A stretch of 64,000 nucleotides of DNA, from positions 248,001 to 312,000 of the forward strand of contig NZ_PVTL01000005.1 of NCBI RefSeq assembly GCF_003003265.1, in the 5' to 3' direction. Position 1 is the stretch's first letter. Each line of letters opens with the position of its first letter. Source of the DNA: Glaciihabitans tibetensis. Its GTDB lineage: Bacteria > Actinomycetota > Actinomycetes > Actinomycetales > Microbacteriaceae. This document shows, piece by piece, positions 44,301-51,832 of the stretch. The position numbers and the translations under genes are program-made. Under the pieces are notes generated by a model. That model ran no database searches, was not told where the DNA came from, and worked only from the letters and a program-made list of their open reading frames with translations.

Positions 44301-47300
44301 TCGGGCTCGGGTCGGACTGCTGGTCGAGAACGCCGATCCGCACCAGCGAGGTGCCCCGTTCGCCCCGCGAGTCCTGCACGCTGTACTCGAACTCGACCGC
44401 GCCGCGGAATCCCGCAACAGAGGTGTACACGATGGCGTCCCCCGTTTCCGAGAGCGATGCCGTACCGGTCGCGGGCTGGGTGATGATGTCGGCGAGGATC
44501 ACGTCATCCCCGTCCGGGTCGACGCCGAAGCTGGCGAACGGCACGCTGATCGCCTGGCCGGACAGCACCCGACCGGTCAGGATTCGCGGCAGTGGCGCGC
44601 GGTTTTCTCCGTCGGCAACCACTTCGACCGAAACGGACGCGTTCGCGACCAGTTCGGGAGAGCCCGCGATGTAGACGCTGTAGCCCAGCTCGACCGGGCC
44701 GGCTTCCATCGGTGCGAGGTAGCGCAGGGTCGATCCGGCGGCGAAGGCGAGCCCCGTTCCCGCCGGGCTCGTGATGGACTCGGGGTTGAGCACCACCACG
44801 TTGCCGTCCGGTCCGACATCGTTCGCGAGCACCGGAATGTCGACCTGGGCCCCGGCACGCACCACGATCGCATCGTTGATCGCGATCGGACGCTGCGGCA
44901 CGGACGCGGGCAACAGGTAGACCGTCGCCTCGCCGCTCACGGTGTAGAGCGGGTCGTCATTGCCGTCGGAGACCGTGTAGTGCACAACACCGACGAGCCC
45001 GGGTTGCTCGTTCGCGGTGTTTCCGCGCACCCTCAACAGGTTTTGTCCCACGACGTCCACGTCGAGCGCGGCTCCGTCGACTGCGTCCGGCACGGCATCG
45101 CTGAGCAGCAGCACGTGGCTCGCCGGATTCGCGACGGCGGTAAAAACGTCGACGCTGGTGTCGGTCTTCGGGCGCACAAAAACCGTGACCGGCGAGGTCG
45201 TCAGCGCCGCGTCCGCGGCCTCAACCACCGTGATCCGCACGAGCGACACCACCTCGCTCAGGGTGTCGGCGATGGTGTAGCTGACGGAGTAGGTACCGGG
45301 CCGGGTGGCGACGAAGTCGAAGGTCGATCCGCCACTGTTCACGTTGACGGTCTGGCCCTCGGTGCCGCCCGGCAGGGTGGCGGATGTCACGCTGAAAGCA
45401 CCGGCAGGATTCGAGACATGGGCGGCGGGGTCGACCGTCACGCGCTCACCGACGGCGGTGACGAGACCGAACGGCTCTGCGGTGAGCGCCGGGGTCGGGG
45501 TGACGGCGATCGCGAGTGCCTTCTCGGCTACCGCGCCGAACACGTCAGACACGCGCACGGTCAGCGGCAGCGCGGCCGATTCCAGTTCTGCGGCGTTCGG
45601 GTGCTGGAACACCACGGTGCCGGACGGGGTGGCGCTCGCCGAACCAACGCCGCTGCCGTTCGTCACCGACTGCACAAAGATCGGGTCGCCCTCCGGGTCG
45701 ACCCAGCCGCCCAGCACGGAAACGGTCACCGCGCCGCCGGGTTGCACCTCGGGGGTGGGCCACTCGCGGAGGCATCCCTCGACTCCACACCACACCGGAG
45801 CGTTGTTGACCTCGTCGCCGAAGACCGTGAGGGTGACCGTAGCGAGAGCGGAGTTGAGACCGTCGTCCTGCGTGCCGTCGGAGATCGCGTAGGTGAACGT
45901 GGCGCTTCCCCTGGCCGACTCGGCAACGCGGACGGCGATTGTTCCCCACTGCTCGGTGACACTCGTCGTGCCGAAGGCTTCGGGGAGTCCGCTGACGGAT
46001 GACGGGATGACGCTGAGCACGTTGTCATTGGGATCGTGGTCGTTCAGCAGAGCCGGCAGAAGCACGAGTTCGCCCGCCCGTACGCCAAAACTGTCAGCTT
46101 CGGCGACCGGAGGCTTCGGGTCGACGACCTCGGCGACGTCCGTCACCTGGGAGGTCGCGCGGGGCGCTTCGGCGTTCGCGATTCCCCAGTTCTGCGAGCT
46201 CGGCACGAGAATGCCGTCCGGTGCGGTCCACACCCAGCCGCTCGCGGACTCGTTCACAATCATCCGGGTGCCGTTGCTCTGGAACACGGGCGACGGGTCG
46301 GTGGTCAGTGCCGCCCCGCCGTAGTCAAGGCTGCTCTCCCCGTCGGAGTCGCTCCACAGGGTGCCCGCGGTGCCGGTACGCGGCGTCCAGGCGGCGAACA
46401 TGGCACCGGCGAAGGGGGTGGGGGCGGCGGGAGTGCCGAGCATAGTCTCGGGGTCGCCGAGGATCCGGGTGCGCACGCCATCGTTGAGCGCGAAGGACAC
46501 CAGCCCCGCATCATCCGCCAGATAAACGACGTCTGCATCCTCCGAAGGGCGCTGCAGGGCAAAGACGTCGGACACGTCGGCTGCGACCGGCTCCCTCTGG
46601 CCGTCGATCCAGACGCTTTCGCCCGTGACATCCACCATCACCCAGGTATCACCGACGACACTCAGTTGCGACCCGGGTTCGGTCGGACCGTCTGCGACCG
46701 GGTATTCGTCGGTCTGGGCGCCGGTCTGCGAAGAGAAGCGGAGGACGGTTTGCGTCTCGGTCGACCAGCTCAGCACGTCGCCGCCGACCGCGACGGCAAT
46801 CGCGTCTGCGGTGTACACGCGGCGGGATTCTCCCTCGGCCACCTCGTCTTCGGCGTACGGGTCGAGGGCGACGGGCGAAGCGTCGACACCGCCGTCAAGC
46901 CGGGCAACGAAGACCGACCCGGTGCTCGTCAGGTAGCCGATGGTGTCGCCGGAGGACACGACCGTGCGGGTACCGATCGGCGTGCTGCCGTATTCGGCGG
47001 CGTCCTCGCCGTAGTCGATGGGCAGCGCGGGATCGAGGCTGACCACTCGCTCGTTGTTCTGGGCGAAGAGCAGTGCCTGCCCGGCGGATTGCACGAGCGC
47101 GCTGGGCGCGCGCAGCACGGTTTTGACGGTGTCGAGCTCGCCAAGGTCGGTGTTGACCCGGGCGTAGCGCCCACTCTCGCCGCCCTGAACCGCCCAGATG
47201 GAACTGTCGTTCACCGGGGTCTGCTCGACCTCGAACCCGTGGGCGACGACCGCTCCGCCGACCAACAGCGTGAGCGCCACGGTGACGGCGGTCGCGCGGA

Positions 47301-47406
47301 GAGGGCCGGGGCGAATGGCGCTGCTCAGGCCGCTGCGCGCACCCCTGCGCCGGCCGCCGCGTTGATCGCCGCCGCGCCCGATACGGAGCCGGGGCCAGAC
47401 CGCCAT
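41326..47406 (-). CDS. Giant Ig-like/Fn3 repeat surface protein
   Basis: A 2026-residue protein. A basic N-terminus is followed by one helix (about 37-58), then a region to about 440 of repeated W- and D-containing strands resembling a beta-propeller (VVSLDPALP, GYLTSTGSVFVARLDGG). From about 440 to 1950 are many cadherin/Ig-like domains with recurring LLPALLNDHDPNDNVL, DIPVLANDVGPDGN and DPDGDDVILADI motifs, then Fn3-like modules with paired Cys. The Pro/Ala tail has no LPxTG, so it is anchored by the N-terminal helix. It abuts the kinase gene (0 bp). The bifidobacterial counterpart is the Fn3 protein of the PFNA cluster, thought to act in adhesion or signalling. Confidence 0.88.
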   Translation of the reverse strand: MAVWPRLRIGRGGDQRGGRRRGARSGLSSAIRPGPLRATAVTVALTLLVGGAVVAHGFEVEQTPVNDSSIWAVQGGESGRYARVNTDLGELDTVKTVLRAPSALVQSAGQALLFAQNNERVVSLDPALPIDYGEDAAEYGSTPIGTRTVVSSGDTIGYLTSTGSVFVARLDGGVDASPVALDPYAEDEVAEGESRRVYTADAIAVAVGGDVLSWSTETQTVLRFSSQTGAQTDEYPVADGPTEPGSQLSVVGDTWVMVDVTGESVWIDGQREPVAADVSDVFALQRPSEDADVVYLADDAGLVSFALNDGVRTRILGDPETMLGTPAAPTPFAGAMFAAWTPRTGTAGTLWSDSDGESSLDYGGAALTTDPSPVFQSNGTRMIVNESASGWVWTAPDGILVPSSQNWGIANAEAPRATSQVTDVAEVVDPKPPVAEADSFGVRAGELVLLPALLNDHDPNDNVLSVIPSSVSGLPEAFGTTSVTEQWGTIAVRVAESARGSATFTYAISDGTQDDGLNSALATVTLTVFGDEVNNAPVWCGVEGCLREWPTPEVQPGGAVTVSVLGGWVDPEGDPIFVQSVTNGSGVGSASATPSGTVVFQHPNAAELESAALPLTVRVSDVFGAVAEKALAIAVTPTPALTAEPFGLVTAVGERVTVDPAAHVSNPAGAFSVTSATLPGGTEGQTVNVNSGGSTFDFVATRPGTYSVSYTIADTLSEVVSLVRITVVEAADAALTTSPVTVFVRPKTDTSVDVFTAVANPASHVLLLSDAVPDAVDGAALDVDVVGQNLLRVRGNTANEQPGLVGVVHYTVSDGNDDPLYTVSGEATVYLLPASVPQRPIAINDAIVVRAGAQVDIPVLANDVGPDGNVVVLNPESITSPAGTGLAFAAGSTLRYLAPMEAGPVELGYSVYIAGSPELVANASVSVEVVADGENRAPLPRILTGRVLSGQAISVPFASFGVDPDGDDVILADIITQPATGTASLSETGDAIVYTSVAGFRGAVEFEYSVQDSRGERGTSLVRIGVLDQQSDPSPITFSDYVEVQVGSSNQVVVHPTANDVEPTGAALSLTSVTPDATKDTAEYSALATQISTVEENRVTLTSSDEAGVFTFAYTVTNPSGDTGIGLIVMKVVRESVPDFPVVSDTILSLEDRALFADGIDVVTGKVSWASGDVGKLTLSLWGDPVGIEVSGWKIRGQVPDEGMILPFELSGETFQGAPVVTYGFLRIPAREAIVLTLKRGTPPQVVAEDAAVQFDMSQLVSMPEGEQLEVDATGVRTSGTRAAATCAVASGTLISYTAGAGAPWADSCTVPVRLAGQEGFTQLVVAIVVEPAEAQPELRPASLTISPAGEPITWDLSQMVQWQGDESGADLVFAAEYAGDQFVVSQNGSLLTLSALDTASPGRENAVTVSLTSHPDVAAGVLSLKVGPAPSTLPRGGTVAQTCSQAAGSSCLITVIGTPNEVNLYTSTPLVVVSVAAASNCAGVSFAVVDSSTVQASWSAASPGGTCQASFVVQDAQSKQSAGDRNGSVTVDLQGYPQPPSSLAQVSYDDGSVTLKASAGAASYPAISGFAVYSGSARVATCGTDGSCTAINGLTNGDKRTYEVKSVNAEGESRAGVSTVAWSYDAPGIDSVTAIPVYEAGVTSTTAGVVEVTIVSQDRDTAGYDISGSGTVPKAPGSTTTTRLQLEPGDRTIAVNPVSRFERPAGNGPVGSSASTNVTVAAAPSITVGGGTAAATINSITAPEASGNGNFSPRPVSYLYIAYDKLATQPRCAATPDGSLQSVVGAITSSTRVITGVTGDTQYNLTICVSNGFGVAQADAGTTFTWSNPAPPTASTYTISDGSVTGKYAIDLPEFVPPRKTTVKMTEVPESGAVGDLSVAYCSSVLDTVCTTSTPIKPATPGRAHQMSVDRIAITECAAAAKLSVQIIGDGTETAGGVVDAIESLTVNSSGVPTWEWTEGPTVPTTATSVRNVKIVWTAESAKGLEPYKTTTLAANPCTPVPAPAPEPTTPPSSPAPAPAPAPAG

Positions 47407-48555
47407 CTAGAAGACCCCCGTGGCGAAAAGGGCGAAGGCTGTGGCGGCAATGCCGACGACGGCGCCCGCCGACACCAGGAGCGTGAGCGTTGTCGTCGAT
47501 GCCCGGACGCGCCGGGAGTCCGCACCCACGATCACGGTGCCCTCGCCGGTCATCGACCGCGCGGCGTTCACCCTGGTTTTCGCGACCCGGCGTCGCGGTG
47601 AGGCCGGCTGTACCTCGGAGATGACCGCGCCCCGCATCACGGTGTTCTCGAAATCGATGGGGCTCCCGGCCGTTGCCCACTCGTCACCGGCGACTTCGAG
47701 CGGCGTCGGGGCTAGACCCATTTCGTGCTGGACCCGCTGCAACTGGGTCGCGCACTCCAACAGCGTGAGCTGGCGGTGCTCGGGCAACCGGCTCATGGTC
47801 CGAGCGAGCACCTGCTCGAGGCTGTCCGGCACGTCCGCCCTGCCGAGGGGGGTGTACTTGGCGCGGCTGATTCGCTGGGCCAGCTGCGATCGAGAGCTTT
47901 TCACCGAGGGCTGCTCAAAGGGCGTGCGCCCGGCAAGGAGGGAATAAATGGTTGCCCCGAAGCCCCATACCTCGCTCGCGACGGTGCCCGTGGTGCGCTC
48001 TTCGACTATTTCGGGGGCGCTCCACGGCACGCTCATCGCGAAGAGCTGTTCCTGGTTGGACGAGCCGAGTGAGGCTGCGATGCCGAAGTCCGAGAGCACG
48101 GGTGAACCGAACGACGTGGTGAGGATGTTGGAGGGCTTGATGTCGCGGTGCAGCACGCCCGAGCGGTGCGCCGTCTCGAGGGCGCAGGCGATCTTCACCG
48201 CGACGTGGAGCACCTCCGCCACCGGCAGCTGCTCCCGGCGGTAGCGGGAAGCCAGGGATCCCGGGCAGAACTCCATCACGAGATACGGGCGGCCGTCCGC
48301 GGAAATGCTGGCGTTGTACACCGTCAGGATCGACGGGTGCGCGCTCAGGCTCGCCATCACGTCGGCTTCGGCATTGAACATCCGAAGCACATCGCTGTCG
48401 ACCACGTTCTGAAGCAGCACCTTGACGGCCACCGAACGACGGGGCATGTTCTGCTGGAACAGGAATACGTCGGCGAACCCGCCGGCGCCGAGGGGGCGGA
48501 TGTAGCTGTAGCCCGAAAGCACGGGCGGCGCCGAAGGCAGTCGTGCTCCCACCAT
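47407..48555 (-). CDS. Ser/Thr protein kinase (Hanks type)
   Basis: A 382-residue kinase. The glycine loop is LGAGGFADV (residues 22-30), the ATP lysine K45 in VAVKVLL, the catalytic loop HRDIKPSNIL with D138, the metal site DFG with D156 and SVPWSAPEIVEE for the activation segment. The kinase domain ends near 270; a basic linker with Thr residues and one helix (about 354-380) follow, with almost no outside domain, so no PASTA-type sensor is present. The stop is directly next to the start of the giant Ig-like gene, suggesting the Ig protein is the outside partner. It corresponds to pkb2 in the bifidobacterial cluster. Confidence 0.92.
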   Translation of the reverse strand: MVGARLPSAPPVLSGYSYIRPLGAGGFADVFLFQQNMPRRSVAVKVLLQNVVDSDVLRMFNAEADVMASLSAHPSILTVYNASISADGRPYLVMEFCPGSLASRYRREQLPVAEVLHVAVKIACALETAHRSGVLHRDIKPSNILTTSFGSPVLSDFGIAASLGSSNQEQLFAMSVPWSAPEIVEERTTGTVASEVWGFGATIYSLLAGRTPFEQPSVKSSRSQLAQRISRAKYTPLGRADVPDSLEQVLARTMSRLPEHRQLTLLECATQLQRVQHEMGLAPTPLEVAGDEWATAGSPIDFENTVMRGAVISEVQPASPRRRVAKTRVNAARSMTGEGTVIVGADSRRVRASTTTLTLLVSAGAVVGIAATAFALFATGVF

Positions 48556-48698
48556 GCCCCCGAATAATCTGTGCGTGCGCCGTCGTCCTACGCGGGAGCG
48601 GCGTGAATAAAGGTCAGCTTATCCACACTTTGAGGGTGCGCGCGTCGTGCCGCGCGATCTGTCTACCGGGCGGCAGCACCAGACGGCAGTTCAGCGCA

Positions 48699-49250
48699 TC
48701 AGCCACGACTGCCGAGGTCGCTCAGGAGAACGACATCGGTGTCCTTACGTGTGAGCCGCATTTTTCTGAGCTGCGCCGCTGCTGCGACGGCCACCGCACC
48801 TGCGGCCACGAAGAACCACGGTGAGAAGGGCTGACCTGGCGTGTAGTACAGGCTCAGGGCGATCGATCCCACCGCAAGAGCCAACGCGAGAAAAGCAACC
48901 ATCCCCAGCCTGACTTCCGAGACCACGATCCCGGCCGCGTTGCGGTGAACCTGATGTTCCGGTTTCCAGCAGGAAGCGACTAAGGTCGCGAGTCCCAGAA
49001 CAAGCAGAGCGCCCACCCACCACGGCGTGGGGTAGGGAAGCACGCCAGCGTAAGCATCCAGATGGGTGTCCGCAGGCGTACGTCCCTCCCCGACGGTGCC
49101 GAGAACGGCGGCCATCACAAAATTGAACGGGAGCCAGATGTAGACCAGCAGCACAATTGCTGCGACCAGCAGAACAAATGCTCGCGCGTTACTTTTTGCC
49201 ACGCGGGCATTGCCGGTTCCTGAGGTTTTCGTCTGCACCAGGGTTCCCAT
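48699..49250 (-). CDS. Four-helix membrane protein, PTPWW family copy 1
   Basis: A 183-residue protein with four hydrophobic segments. It is clearly a paralogue of the next gene: both contain YxWLPFNFxM, then AGxLPYPTPWWVGALLV, a charged loop with Trp-Lys and Asn/His, and YYTPGxxFSPWxFV before helix 4. No known domain is recognised. The ATG at 49250 gives an N-terminus matching the paralogue; the frame is open upstream only through the paralogue's end. It precedes the kinase by 143 bp. The family lies between type VII-like and kinase genes and may form part of the membrane complex; function unknown. Confidence 0.75.
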   Translation of the reverse strand: MGTLVQTKTSGTGNARVAKSNARAFVLLVAAIVLLVYIWLPFNFVMAAVLGTVGEGRTPADTHLDAYAGVLPYPTPWWVGALLVLGLATLVASCWKPEHQVHRNAAGIVVSEVRLGMVAFLALALAVGSIALSLYYTPGQPFSPWFFVAAGAVAVAAAAQLRKMRLTRKDTDVVLLSDLGSRG

Positions 49251-49311
49251 CTTGAACGATCGTGGTGGTTTGGGCGTGGAGGCGCGTGCTCTGTCTACAC
49301 AGACCTGCTCT

Positions 49312-49881
49312 TCAGGTCGGCGGTCGACGTCGTTGCAGTCGGCCGCGACGCTTTGCCGCGCCCCTGGGCCGGTGGTCTTCTCGATCTTGCTGCCGTCTCC
49401 GGGCGTTTGCAGCCGCGGCAACTCCCAGGGCGGCGACGGAGACGAAGTGCCAGGGGGAGAAGACCTCGCCCGGGGTGTAGTACAGGGCGAGGGTCACGCA
49501 ACCGAGTGCAAGAAAAATCGTGAAAAACACGATCATTCCGGGCGTAATTCGAACGATCACTTTCGCGCCGGGGGTGAACCCGTGTATCTGGTTCTCTCGC
49601 TTCCACGACGCGGCCAGAAGAAGGGCGTATGCCGCGACGAGCAATGCCCCAACCCACCAGGGCGTCGGGTACGGGAGTATTCCCGCGTACGACGCTCGGT
49701 GCGAAACGATAGCGGTGCGCGGCTCCCGAGGGATCTCCAGAACATCGGTCATGATGAAGTTAAACGGAAGCCACAAGTAGATCAGCACGACGGACGCGCC
49801 GACCAGTGCCATCAACGCGTAGGCGTTTAACTTTCCAGCGCGGGTCGACACCATTTCGGCCTCACGTGCTAATCCGGTCAT
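49312..49881 (-). CDS. Four-helix membrane protein, PTPWW family copy 2
   Basis: A 189-residue paralogue of the neighbouring gene, with the same four helices and the motifs IYLWLPFNFIM, GILPYPTPWWVGALLV and LYYTPGEVFSPWHFV. It ends in a very basic tail (RRRQQDREDHRPRG), unlike its sister. Its ATG lies six bases after the stop of the unknown 189-residue gene upstream, so those two are probably co-translated. ATG at 49854 (MVSTRAG) is an alternative start. Function unknown. Confidence 0.75.
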   Translation of the reverse strand: MTGLAREAEMVSTRAGKLNAYALMALVGASVVLIYLWLPFNFIMTDVLEIPREPRTAIVSHRASYAGILPYPTPWWVGALLVAAYALLLAASWKRENQIHGFTPGAKVIVRITPGMIVFFTIFLALGCVTLALYYTPGEVFSPWHFVSVAALGVAAAANARRRQQDREDHRPRGAAKRRGRLQRRRPPT

Positions 49882-49887
49882 GCGGGC

Positions 49888-50457
49888 TCAGACCGAGGTG
49901 ACGGATCCGGCGAGGCCGTCCATCAGCTCGATGGTGCGAGGAAAGTTGACCAGGTCCAACTGGCTGGTGAGCAACCGCAGCACCGAGCCGTCGACCTCAA
50001 AGGCGTACTCGATTACCGCGCCGATGACCGGGGAGTTGTCGTAGGGGTTGATGTACCGCACGCACCGAACTCCCACGAGGCCGGACTGTGTGGTGAATGG
50101 GCCCACCTCAGGCGGTTCGGCTGCGGATGGGTCGTTTGCGCCAACGTAGTCTTCGAGTGAGATCGCGCCGAGCGCTTCGCGGGGGGTGATGTACGCGTCT
50201 GCAGAAGTGAGGGGCCCGTACCACGTGGCGAGGCTGAGAAAGGTGCGCGATGCCTCGCGCTTTATGCCCTCGACCGCTTCGAACACAAAGGTCTCGTGGA
50301 GCACCTTGCGCTGGGATTTGCGCAACCGCACATCCGCTCCCGCGGCGAGCTCGTCAAGGAGGTCCTTCGCCCAGGCCTCGGGGGTGCTCCATCGTTCTGT
50401 CTCGCCAAACGGGGGAACGCCCGCCCAGTCGAACGGAAAATCAATAAAAAATGCCAC
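49888..50457 (-). CDS. Hypothetical protein within the type VII-like cluster
   Basis: A 189-residue soluble protein with no signal peptide or membrane helix. It begins FFIDFPFDWAGVPPFGE and contains FVFEAVEGIKREASRTFLSLATWYGP and GLVGVRCVRYINPYDNSPVIGAVIEYAF, an alternating alpha/beta composition that may be a small chaperone-like fold. I do not recognise a family. Its place between WXG100 genes and membrane proteins, in the same direction and with short spacing, suggests it serves the same machine, perhaps as a cytoplasmic adaptor for a secreted partner; this is inference only. Confidence 0.7.
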   Translation of the reverse strand: MAFFIDFPFDWAGVPPFGETERWSTPEAWAKDLLDELAAGADVRLRKSQRKVLHETFVFEAVEGIKREASRTFLSLATWYGPLTSADAYITPREALGAISLEDYVGANDPSAAEPPEVGPFTTQSGLVGVRCVRYINPYDNSPVIGAVIEYAFEVDGSVLRLLTSQLDLVNFPRTIELMDGLAGSVTSV

Positions 50458-50558
50458 GTGGTCTCCGTGAGGCTAGTTCGAAAGGGGTGCGGTCAGGCGA
50501 GAGCTGTCGCCAAAGCGGAGGGTGGCACTCATCGGCTTTGGCGCAACCACGAGACGTG

Positions 50559-51001
50559 TCAACCACGGCGTTGTCGTGTGGAGGATGGTCGGTCTGCACG
50601 GTCTTGCCTGACTTTGTGGATCTGCGCCACGACGGCAATTATCACGCCGGCGGCCGCTACGAAGAACCACGGGGAGAAAAGGTCGCCGGGCGTGTGATAC
50701 CCCGCGAGCATAAAGCTGCCCAGCGCGAGAAATGCAGTGGCCAGCGCAATTTTTCCTGGGGTCGCCCGCAGGATAAATGGTGACCCGAGAGCGGTGTGCG
50801 TCTGGTGCTCCCGCCTCCAGCAGGCGGCGAGAAGCGCGCCAAATCCCGCTGCGATGAGCGCGCCATGACCACGTTGAAACCGAGCCAGTTGTAAACCATC
50901 CCGACGAGCGCCACAACAAGAACCGTCCGGGCGTACGCGTTCCTCTTCGCCACAACTGCGGCTCGCGCACGGGCGTCTGCTGCCGACGTAGTGGCTACCA
51001 C
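50559..51001 (-). pseudogene. Broken third copy of the PTPWW four-helix protein
   Basis: From a GTG at 51001 the frame reads like the N-terminus of the two intact paralogues (VVAKRNAYARTVLVV then YNWLGFNVVM). It then shifts: the matching continuation GALIAAGFGALLAACW, with REHQTHT, and YHTPGDLFSPWFFVAA, is in another frame and runs to a TGA at 50559. Compared with the intact copies about 100 nt are missing exactly between FNVVM and GAL, the loop holding PTPWW, which is not a multiple of three. The join lies at GGCGCGCTC around 50866. The product is therefore truncated and scrambled. Confidence 0.8.
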
Positions 51002-51041
51002 GACGTAGCGAGACCGGCTCCTGTTGTGAGGCCTGAGATGG

Positions 51042-51359
51042 CTAGGGTGCAAGTACTGCAACCCGCGGCGCAGGGGCACGGTCGTGAGCCCAGGCTCCGA
51101 TGTCTTCATCGGCAGCCTCGAGTCCTTCCGCGACAGAGTTCACGTTATCGTGCAGGGTAACTATCTGTTCGATGAGTTCGACCCGGCGGTGGTCCCCGTT
51201 GCTGGCGAACTCACGGACGCGACCGGCAAGACCATCGTGGCCGGTCGCGTCCGCAATACGTTCGCTGCTGGTTGTGGCTGACTCAAATTCGCTGCTCACC
51301 GAATTGAGGTAGGTCGCGGCATCGCGCAGAACCTCGGTGTCGACGTATAGGTCAGCCAC
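51042..51359 (-). CDS. Small WXG100/ESX-like protein
   Basis: A 105-residue, largely helical protein starting MADLYVDTEVLRDAATYLNSV, then a break near GHDGLAGRVREFASNG and a second helix with EQIVTLHDNVNSVAEGLEAAD. Length, helix-turn-helix hairpin layout and position next to a WXG100 gene and an FtsK/EssC-type ATPase gene fit an ESX-type secreted partner or EspC-like protein, although no WxG is present. GTG start at 51359. It lies 22 bp after the other small gene, so the two could form a heterodimer. Confidence 0.65.
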   Translation of the reverse strand: MADLYVDTEVLRDAATYLNSVSSEFESATTSSERIADATGHDGLAGRVREFASNGDHRRVELIEQIVTLHDNVNSVAEGLEAADEDIGAWAHDRAPAPRVAVLAP

Positions 51360-51381
51360 AATCGTTGTCCGAAGCTGGAGA

Positions 51382-51678
51382 CTAGCCGCGGATTGCGTTG
51401 CCGAGCTCGGTGTCGACGTTCGAGAGGGCGTCAGCGGCGCTCGTGAGGAAGCCGCTCATGCCATCGAGCCCGGTGACGGCCTGGGTGGTGCCCTGGGTGA
51501 AGAGGTCGTACGAAGCCTGGAAGGCACCCGAGGCGGAGTCGGTGACGAAGCCGGACTCGACGAGGCCATTGACCAGGGCCTGCAGCGTCGTCAGACGCGT
51601 GATGAGGTCTTCTTTACCGGTCTGCAGCTGTCCGGCAGCGTCGGTCATTTCGGTGTATGTGACGTTGAGATTTGCCAT
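51382..51678 (-). CDS. WXG100-family (EsxA-like) protein
   Basis: A 98-residue protein, standard length for the family. Helix 1 (about 5-38) reads VTYTEMTDAAGQLQTGKEDL and helix 2 (about 52-95) ASYDLFTQGTTQAVTGLDGM. The turn that normally holds Trp-x-Gly reads VESGFVTDSASGAF, so the Trp is absent and Gly-Phe takes its place. Such proteins are exported as dimers by EccC/EssC ATPases, and that ATPase gene is immediately upstream (154 bp). The spacer holds a GC-rich hairpin (CCGGGG/CCCCGG near 51708-51723) and is the likely place for a separate promoter. Confidence 0.8.
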   Translation of the reverse strand: MANLNVTYTEMTDAAGQLQTGKEDLITRLTTLQALVNGLVESGFVTDSASGAFQASYDLFTQGTTQAVTGLDGMSGFLTSAADALSNVDTELGNAIRG

Positions 51679-51832
51679 GTGATAGCCCCCGCGGTGTTAG
51701 GTTCGCGCCGGGGGAGCCCCCGGTCGCCTTACAGAACGGTATCAGCTTGGTACAGAGAATTCGTCATTTAAAGCGAATTTCCCGGCACCCGGATGGGGGA
51801 TCGACCGACCGTTCTCCGAATGGCCCGGGAAA

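Noticed and set aside
40984..46002. Long plus-strand frames opposite MoxR and the giant Ig-like gene
   Set aside because: Arg/Gly/Asp-rich translations without motifs, fully antisense to well-supported genes.
51770..51832. Terminator hairpin for the ATPase gene
   Set aside because: GAATTCG/CGAATT arms exist nearby but are short, AT-rich, lie within the likely WXG100 promoter area and lack a T tract in the right direction.
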